Origin: Tetrastigma voinierianum
Lineage: Eukaryota > Streptophyta > Magnoliopsida > Vitales > Vitaceae
Assembly (NCBI GenBank): GCA_016808115.1
Contig: JAEQBH010000992.1
Span: forward strand, 620,001 to 684,000
Reading direction: 5' to 3'
Length of the DNA: 64,000 nt
The notes under the pieces were generated by a model. That model ran no database searches. It saw only the letters and a list, made by a program, of their open reading frames with translations, and was not told the DNA's origin. The first letter of the stretch is position 1. Each line of letters starts with the position of its first letter. Shown piece by piece: positions 57,302-64,000 of this stretch. Made by a program: the position numbers and the translations under genes.

Positions 57302-57838
57302 AAATCTTGTTGCACTTGTACTTCTTATACTGTCAGGATATGTGATTCATCTTAACGGTATTTCCGAAGCATAGACACATGGAACACATCATACAACTTG
57401 GCTAACTCTGGAGGGAGTGCCAACCGTTATGCCACTAGTCCGATTCTCTTTAAAACCTCGGATTTAGCTTCCCTTTCTTCCCAAATCTAAGCACCTTCCT
57501 CCATAGAGATGCCTTTAGGAATACTTTATCACCCACTTCATATTCAATGTCCTTCCTTTTCAAATCGGCATATGACTTTTGTCGATCACTAACAGCATTT
57601 AACCTTTTCCAAATAACCCGAACTGTTGCTTCTGTATCTTTTACTATGTTTGGACCAATCACTTTATGCCCATTCAATTATGTCCAACACACAGGAGTTC
57701 TACATCTCCGGCCATACAAAGCCTCATATGGTGCCATGCCAATGCTTGATTGATAACTATTGTTATAGGAAAATTCTATCAATGGAATATATTTATCCCA
57801 ACTTCCAGTAAATTCCATTACACATCCCCGGCATATCT
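57302..57838 (-). pseudogene. Tekay integrase, C-terminal middle part
   Basis: Sense order: MEFTGSWDKYIPLIEFSYNN then SYQSSIGMAPYEALYGRRCR and TPVCWT (57820-57680), VIGPNIVKDTEATVRVIWKR, DRQKSYADLKRKDIEYEVGD and KVFLKASLWRKVLRFGKKGK LNPRF (57660-57450), RLALPPELAKLYDVFHVSML (about 57430-57370), DESHI, and the frame then runs to the Athila insertion. The zinc-binding and catalytic core upstream are missing: the sequence passes from RNase H to this point at about 57838. Confidence 0.9.
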
Positions 57839-58960
57839 TTAAGCAAATACTTTCGCAGCCAATTCCAAATCATGTGTAGGATAATTATGTTCATGTGGCT
57901 TCAACTGTCTGGATGCATATGCCACAACTTTACCACCTTGCATTAACACATAACTCAGACCAATTCTTGAAGCATCCCTATATAGAGTATACTCTTTACC
58001 CGAGGTAGACTGCGTCAATATTGGTGCTTCAACCAGCATTTCCTTCAACTGCTCAAAACTATCTTGACATTTATCTATCCACTCAAACTTTACTCCTTTC
58101 CTGAGTAATTTAGTAAGTAGAGAAGTTATGATAGAGAATCCCTTCACAAATCTTCTATAATATCCTGCTAAGCCCGAAACTTCAGCCGATAACACTTCCA
58201 GGCGGTTTCCAATTCTGACTTCAATCTTAGTAGGGTCAACTCTTATACCCTCAGCAGACACAATATGACCTAGGAATAAAACTTCCTTTAGCCAAAAATC
58301 ACATTTTCTAAGCTTAGCATACAACTTCTTATCTCTCAAAGTCTATAGAACTATTTTCAAATGTTGCTCATGCTTCTGCTCATCTTCGGAATATATCAAT
58401 ATATCATCAATAAAGACCACGACAAACTGATCTAAATAGGGTTGAAACACCCTATTCATCAAATCCACGAATGCTGTCAGTGCATTAGTCAACCCAAATG
58501 GCCTTACTAAGAACTCATAATGGCCATATCGAGTTCTGAATGTTGTCTTCGGCACATCGAAATCTTTCACTCTTAGCTGATAGTACCTTGATCGTAGGTC
58601 TATCTTTGAGAAGACACCCTCTCTTCTTAACTAATCAAAGAGATCTTCAATTCTCGACAATGGGTATTTGCTTTTCATTGTCACCTTATTGATTTTCCGA
58701 TAATCAATGCACATCCGTAGGGTGCCATCTTTCTTTTTTCACCGAACAAAGCGAGGTGCACCTCGGGGAGCTCTTGGTCGGATAAACCCTTTATCCAAAA
58801 GCTCTTGTAGTTGAATCTTTAGCTCTTTCAACTCAGTTGGAGCCATCCTGTATGGTGCCCTAGAAGTAGGAGTTGTTCTCAGTAAAATCTCAATAGATAA
58901 ATCCACTTATATACGGGTGGAATCACCCAGAGTAGCTCTTTACAGAACACATCCGGAAAA
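57839..58960 (-). pseudogene. Tekay reverse transcriptase and RNase H start
   Basis: Sense order: LQELLDKGFIRPRAPRGAP and KKKDGTLRMCIDYRKINKVT (58800-58680), FSKIDLRSRYYQLRVKD, TTFRTRYGHYEFLVRPFGLT (58540-58480), the catalytic VVVFIDDILIYSED (58425-58380), FWLKEVLFLGHIVSAEGIRV (58295-58230), AGYYRRFVKGFS and ASRIGLSYVLMQGGKVVAYA (RNase H; usually DAS..GLG.VLMQ). It breaks off at HDLELAAKVFA (57839). One in-frame stop near 58340 and a stop for Gln/Glu near 58632. The best-preserved pol in the window. Confidence 0.92.
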
Positions 58961-58999
58961 TCTTTCATAACCAGAATATTTTCCAATTCTATTTTACCT

Positions 59000-59560
59000 C
59001 TTTTAAAGTCAAGCACCAAAGCCAAAAAGGCCTCACATCATTTTCTCAGCAATCATCAAGCTTGCATAGATGAAATCACATTGGACATTGGGTCATACCG
59101 AACACCATGTACAATCACTTTAGACTGATTAGAACATCTAGGCACTATTGTCTTTTCATCACAATTAATTATAGCCCGGTGTTTAGACAACCAATCCATT
59201 CCCAAAATCAAATCAAATTCACGAAATGGTAGAGCAATCAAATCAGCAGAAAATTCTTATCATGAATAATTATAGGGCAATTCTTATACACTCTATTCAC
59301 ATTGACAACGTACCTAAGAATTTGGTTACATGCATATCATATGATGGTTAACCCACTGCTGTCATCTTATTGAACACATGCTCAATGCATACATATGAAT
59401 GAGTAGATCCATGGTCTATTAATGCATGCATTTCAATACCATAAAGAGAAATTATACCAGCAATTAATTCTGGTGCATCTTGGTCCCCACGAGCCTTCAT
59501 AGCATATGCTTGTGCTGGCGCTGAAGGCATAGGACAATCTACTGTCTCTAACATTGTGTC
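59000..59560 (-). pseudogene. Tekay aspartic protease
   Basis: GIISLYGIEMHALIDHGSTH then SYVCIEHVF (59450-59360) holds the active site, with D-H-G in place of the family's D-P-G or D-S-G. After an interruption FREFDLILGMDWLSKHRAII (59222-59160) is the closing ILGMDWL box. Cuts the polyprotein in an active element. Confidence 0.85.
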
Positions 59561-59865
59561 TCCTCGTCCTCTATATAGGCTTTTTCCCCTCGACCTCTAC
59601 CTCTATCTCGAGTCGACGGTGGTGCTGTAGACCTCCCTTTATTGTTACTCTGAGGATTCCTATTGTCCCTTGACTCTTTGGGACAAATTTCCATAAAATG
59701 TTCAATGCTTCCACATCTGAAGCACCCTCTAGTCAACAATCTACAAACTCCCAAATGTCGTCGATGGCAATGAGGGCACTCTGGAGTTTCTCCTGGTCCC
59801 GTTGAAGCACCTCTACCAGTACTAGGTACTACTGTATTTCCTTGTCTTCTTCCTTTTGTATGCAA
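59548..59865 (-). pseudogene. Tekay gag zinc-knuckle part
   Basis: 105-codon frame with CPHCHRRHLGVCRLLTRG followed by the knuckle CFRCGSIEHFMEIC (C-x2-C-x4-H-x4-C), which binds element RNA, then an Arg/Gly-rich tail (STRDRGRGRG). Runs into the protease. Confidence 0.9.
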
Positions 59866-60692
59866 ACTAATATCTTGACTCAGTTTGGGACTCTTTGGCT
59901 CTTTTACCCGAGGAGGAAGAAGCTCCTCTAGAAAGCTTCCTTTTCTAAAATCTTCCTCTATTGCTTGCCTCAGATTTCTCTACTTTCATTGTCTCTTGAA
60001 CCAACTGATAGAAATTTACTTGTTGGAGTACTGTCACAAGCGCCAAATATCTTTTTATGGACTCATTTAGTCCATCCTCAAATTGCCTACACCGAAATGC
60101 CTCGGTGATGACTGATTCAGGTACGTACTTGCTCAGATGGATGAATTCTTTCTCATATTCCGCCTTGATAAAAGTTCCTTTGTTTGGTCGAGTACTTCCA
60201 TGATTTCCACTGTACATGCTCGAGAGGAGACATATTCAGCCACCCAACTCTGCTTGGACGAAAAACTCCATGGTATGGGATCTGGAAAATACTCGAACTT
60301 CTCAACTTCCCGACCACCAATCACATAAAGCACTACCTTGCAATAGAGAAACTACACATGTCACTCTTTAATCAGGAGGGCATCTCACCTCCTCCACTAT
60401 TCTTTGTAGCTTTTCCAACCAGAAATCATCTTTATCGGACCCTTCCATGTTTGACCCATGGAATTCCTCAGCCCTATGTCTTCTTATCATGTTTATTGGG
60501 GCTTTGGGAGCTATAAATATTTCCAATACCCTAGCCATGTCCTGAGTTATCCTCAGCAAGATTTCATTTGGCTCGACTGGGGCATGACTCTCACTTATGA
60601 CATATTCAGAAGGATCAGAAGCGGGTAACCCTTGATCTCCTGGGTTAACACTCTCAGCTACTTCTTCAAAAAAATTTCGGAGGATGATCCAT
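59866..60692 (-). pseudogene. Tekay gag, N-terminal and capsid part
   Basis: ATG at 60692-60690 directly preceded by TAG with a T/G-rich run before it. The start frame MDHPPKFF stops after eight codons at an A7/T7 run (60669-60675); one base more or less continues as EEVAESVNPGDQG in the neighbouring frame. Then RRHRAEEFHGSN, DDFWLEKLQRIVEEV (60480-60390), KAEYEKEFIHLSKYVPESV and FRCRQFEDGLNESIKRYLAL (60165-60060), QLVQETMKVEKSEASN. Standard Tekay gag order. Confidence 0.88.
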
Positions 60693-60810
60693 CTATACAA
60701 AACACAAGGACATCCACATCAGGCCAACATATTACTAAACACATGTTTTTCTATCATATACTCTATTCCAGAGCCGCCTAAACCTTGGCTTTTCCAGAAA
60801 CGCCTAAACC

Positions 60811-60825
60811 TAGGCTTTGATACCA
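60811..60825 (-). other. Primer binding site of the split Tekay element
   Basis: Minus strand TGGTATCAAAGCCTA, six bases after the LTR end; initiator Met tRNA type. Confidence 0.85.
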
Positions 60826-60831
60826 CTAACT

Positions 60832-62088
60832 TGTGACACCCCTAACTCAGCACCCGGTGTCAAGCTAAGGTATCTTTCTTTTCTTTTTATTTATTTATTT
60901 ATTTTTATTTTTTATTCTTGTTTACTATACACTTGTTCATTCATTTACTGTTAAACATTTAATTTGAAATAAATTCTATAGCAGCAGATTGCAAAATATA
61001 TTCAAACTCCATAAATGAGAGAGTTCAACATATAAAAACTTTACATTGTTTACAAAAACAAATACATATACAAAATAGACCATAGAGGTCTTCAGTGGGT
61101 GCCTAGTATTGTGTTGACCTTTGTTGCTGATGCAGATTGTCCGAGCTTCTAGTTTCTTCTTCTATACCTACACGAATGAAACACCCGTGCTAAGCTTATA
61201 GCTTGGTGGGAATAAATACTCATGGACGACCCCTAATAAGGATCATCACACTTTAGACACATGCATATACATTTAACACATCGTATACTTATACCCATGC
61301 TTATGCATATTTCATACATGTAATTTACATGCTTATACATACTTCATATTTACTTATCATTGTTCATATACATTTCATTTCTTGTTCTTGTCACAATATA
61401 CTTGTCATCACATAGCAGTGTTATGCTTCTTATATCATGTCATATAATGTCATTTATCATATTCAAATCATTTGCATATTCTTGTCATTTGCTTTGATGT
61501 TTCATGCCTGCATATACCTTAAAAGTGGATACGGGAAAGAACTGTATGTACCCGAAGGTACTATCATTTGTCTGAGATAATGATTTATCTGTATGACCCC
61601 GAATGGGGCCGCTATAATGATCAAGCGGATCTCATATGTCACATCGACTGCATGAGACCTCGATATCCATAAAAATGTATCTTTCGCAACAAAGCATTAT
61701 CCAATAGACATGTCTACCTATCCAACTACCCCGATCATAGCGGTAATCAATTTTATTATGAAACCTAACAATCTTTCAAGTGCTCGAAAAAGATATCTCA
61801 TATACATGAATAACTCACGATATCATATACTTATGAATATTCATTATCAAATAATCTCTTATAAAATATAACTATACTTTTCATATAAAAATTATCGTGT
61901 GATACAATTTGGCTTTCATAACACATGTTATAATGATCCTTATTACTATGATGCATTATTTCATATAACAATACATTTATATAACCTTTACTTACAATTT
62001 AGTTTCCATAACCAATTACGCCCTACTTGATTTGAGGTGGTTCCAAGTCCATTTTCAACTACAATTTTATTTATCGCGGGATTGTTAG
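60832..62088 (-). mobile_element. Family C 5' LTR, cut by a family D insertion
   Basis: Co-linear with 45872-47094 (for example 'ttgtttacaaa' and 'tacatatacaaaatagacca', 'gtggatacgggaaagaactg', 'agatatctcatatacatgaa'). At 62088 the match stops after 'gggattgttag'; the sister LTR continues 'agaaagtgatc'. The rest lies outside the window beyond the inserted element. Confidence 0.9.
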
Positions 62089-63544
62089 TGTAACGCCCGT
62101 CGAGGTTATGCAGTATGGCAGCAGTAGGGTCGCATATGTGCACCAAGGGCTTCCTTAATCATTTGAGTGCCATAATAGTATTTTTGAAAGTTGTTTTTAA
62201 GGATGAAACTGTAAAGTTTTCGAAGCATTGTGGCACTTTTGTAATTAAAGAAAGTGAAAGGGGTAAAAGTACAAATCATGGAAACTTTAATTAGTTAAAG
62301 GATAATAATAATAAATTATCCGAATGGTTCAGGGAAGCTTAGAAAATTCTCTAGATCTTAGATGATAAAACAGACTGTGCTATTAAATTCGTCTCACGAA
62401 ATCTAGTGACCAAGAAAAATTTCGTCGAATTCTGAGACAGTTGGAATATTTTACGATTTTCTAGATGATAAGTCACCAATGACTCCAGGAACGAAATTTT
62501 TACGAGAATCTCAGGAGTCAGGAAATAACCGGAGTTAAGTTAAGTTAAAATAAATTGAACTGAAAAGAAATAAAAAATTTTGAGGCAGAAATGGACTCGA
62601 ATGAGGTAATATGAATCATTTATTCAAATAATAATAATAATAATAATAATTAAAAAAACAATAAAATCAATTTGGACGGACAGGGGACGGACAGTGAGTG
62701 TGTTCAGAGAGAGAAAGATTTTATTTTATTTTATTTTTCTTTCACTTCTCTCTAAAATTTACGGAAATCAAACTATAGGTTTTCGTCGGAGCAGAAGGCA
62801 AAGTTAGTCTACGCGACGAGGGCTACGCGTAGGCACCAAAATCTTAGCGTTTCGTCAAACTTCAAAAGGTAGGGAATTTTCCTACTTGTGTTATTTCTAG
62901 CCTAAAGGATATGTAATGGCTTGAAATTTTCTTAGAGGCTGTGAGATGCCGTAAACTTTAGTTCAAAGATTTTTTGGTGCCCAGGAATTTTTAGGAAATT
63001 TTTCGGCCTTTGTTTCGAACGGTCGGTGAATTCAGGCTGATGCCGGACCGATTCGAGGTTGAAGCCGAGTTGTATTAGACTGATCTGACATAATTTTCAG
63101 AAATGCTTTTGGGTGTTTTTAGATTCTATGGAAAGTCCCTTGAGTATAGAATCTAGCCATATTCCTGTGAATAGCATTTTGTGCCTACATATTTTCTGAA
63201 AAATTTAATTGTAGCACTAGTGTGCAAATTGCTTGGTTGTGTTGACGTGTGTGGTCTAATACATCGAATGTGTAGGGTAATAGCGGAGGCGGGAGAAATT
63301 GTGAAGTCGTGCTCAATTGTTGTAACCGGAAAGGTGAGTGTTCTAAACTCTATTTTTTAAATACTAGTGTATTGTTTATAAATCGTTTTACACTAGTATG
63401 TTATGGTTTTAAAGTATTAAACCATATTTCAAGCAAGTAATGGTTTTAAAGTATTAAACCATATTTCAAGCAAGCAATGGTTTGATTGTAAACCATATTT
63501 GAAAAACAAGCAAGCAATGGTTTTGATTGTAACCCATATTTGAA

Positions 63545-63578
<34 letters not shown>

Positions 63579-64000
63579 TGGTTTTGATTTGTAAAACCAT
63601 ATTTCAAATAACAAGCAAGCAAAAAGTGTGCTTTATAAAACAGGCCTTAAGAAATCCCTAGTTTTGAGCAAGCATACCGGTCAGAGGTATTCTGTACGTG
63701 CACGATGAAGTTAAGACATTATTTCATGCATTTTAGATTTGTCTGGTCGGTAAACTTAGTTCATGCATCATGGCATATTAAAGGGGACCATGGCACGTAC
63801 TGGAGTATATAAGGTTAGCGCGCTAGCTATATGGTGATGTAGACCAAGGTCTTTCCACCGTATTTACCAAAAAAGGTGATGTGGGCCAAGGCCCTTCAAC
63901 CTAGGTGATGTGGACCAGTCCGCTGCCGACGCGGTTGAAGCCAGGCTCTCCCTTGTTTACTAAGTGCAATGACAAGAAAGGCCTCGATGGTTGATCTTGA
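62089..64000 (+). mobile_element. Family D LTR, right end outside the window
   Basis: Starts TGTAACGCCCGTCG after GTTAG, the probable target duplication. U3 box 62345-62435, (AAT)n at 62625-62652, GA-rich tract near 62705-62720, AAAAG|GTAGGG at 62865-62875, AAACCAT/GCAAG repeats 63400-63620 and degenerate 70-bp units 63835-63960. Inverse match to 4158-9392. Confidence 0.85.
63400..63620. repeat. Repeat of aaaccatatttcaagcaag(caatgg) units
   Basis: Five units, with (GCAA)8-9 at 63541-63577. Reverse-complement of the array at 5384-5645, with different copy number. Confidence 0.88.

Larger units (their letters stand above)
45872..62088 (-). mobile_element. Tekay/Del-type gypsy element, split by an Athila element and by a family D LTR
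   Basis: 3' LTR 45872-48449, polypurine tract 48464-48451, integrase tail 48657-48465, then the Athila insertion (48659-57296), then integrase to gag 57302-60692, primer site 60825-60811 and 5' LTR from 60832, which is itself cut at 62088 by a family D LTR. The two LTRs share long runs (for example 46070-46090 with 61072-61090, 46800-46870 with 61796-61862). Left flank is AACTC (45867-45871); the right one lies outside the window. Confidence 0.9.

Noticed and set aside
56164..60825. tRNA genes, because of tRNA-like 3' ends (CCCCAGCAACGGCGCCA, GGCTTTGATACCA)
   Set aside because: They are primer binding sites next to LTRs; no cloverleaf precedes them.

Overview
This window is a repeat-dense stretch of a flowering-plant nuclear genome. 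It holds nested LTR retrotransposons of typical plant lineages (Ty3/gypsy chromoviruses of Tekay/Del and Reina-like type, Athila-type gypsy, Ty1/copia), a CACTA-type terminus, a hAT-type transposase relic with introns, long AT microsatellites, and no intact host gene. The species cannot be named from the sequence. No tRNA, rRNA or CRISPR array was seen. Coding remnants are broken by stops and frameshifts. Some of these may be assembly noise, because paired LTRs differ mostly by clustered short indels.

Layout. 1-2954: minus-strand gypsy 5' LTR (family B) and gag start, with a family A LTR inserted in gag. 4158-9392: minus-strand LTR of family D carrying a 70-bp tandem repeat, itself split by an Athila-type LTR (about 6001-8462). 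9979-11787: family A LTR. 13296-29345: a Reina-like chromovirus on the minus strand, opened by four later LTRs (family C at 14542-17204, a copia LTR at 19164-20775, family B at 22012-24506, a family C solo LTR at 25523-27980) and itself sitting in a CACTA end that finishes at 29583. 29660-30290: copia RT/RNase H remnant. 30318-33930: Athila 3' end. 33987-34870: another LTR with palindromic words. 35026-41466: plus-strand Tekay gypsy relic with its 3' LTR. 41480-45625: hAT transposase relic, split by a family A solo LTR with a perfect 5-bp target duplication. 45872-62088: minus-strand Tekay element, whose integrase is split by a pol-less Athila element (48659-57296) with a perfect 5-bp duplication. 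62089-64000: a family D LTR cut by the window end, inserted in that Tekay element's 5' LTR.

LTR families A-D are names made up here from cross-comparison inside the window. Two patterns cross family lines. First, nearly every A-D LTR has a purine-rich tract followed by a conserved NAG|GTA candidate splice donor, and three separate gag start codons are directly preceded by a Y-rich...TAG, so a leader intron joining LTR to gag ATG is a concrete hypothesis. Second, Athila, copia and gypsy LTRs each carry a cluster of their own short, often palindromic word (GTCGCGAC, CGACCGGTT, ATACAA..TTGTAT, GCGTCGCGGCGT), in the U3 part where orientation is clear. These two are the best candidates for something not yet described.
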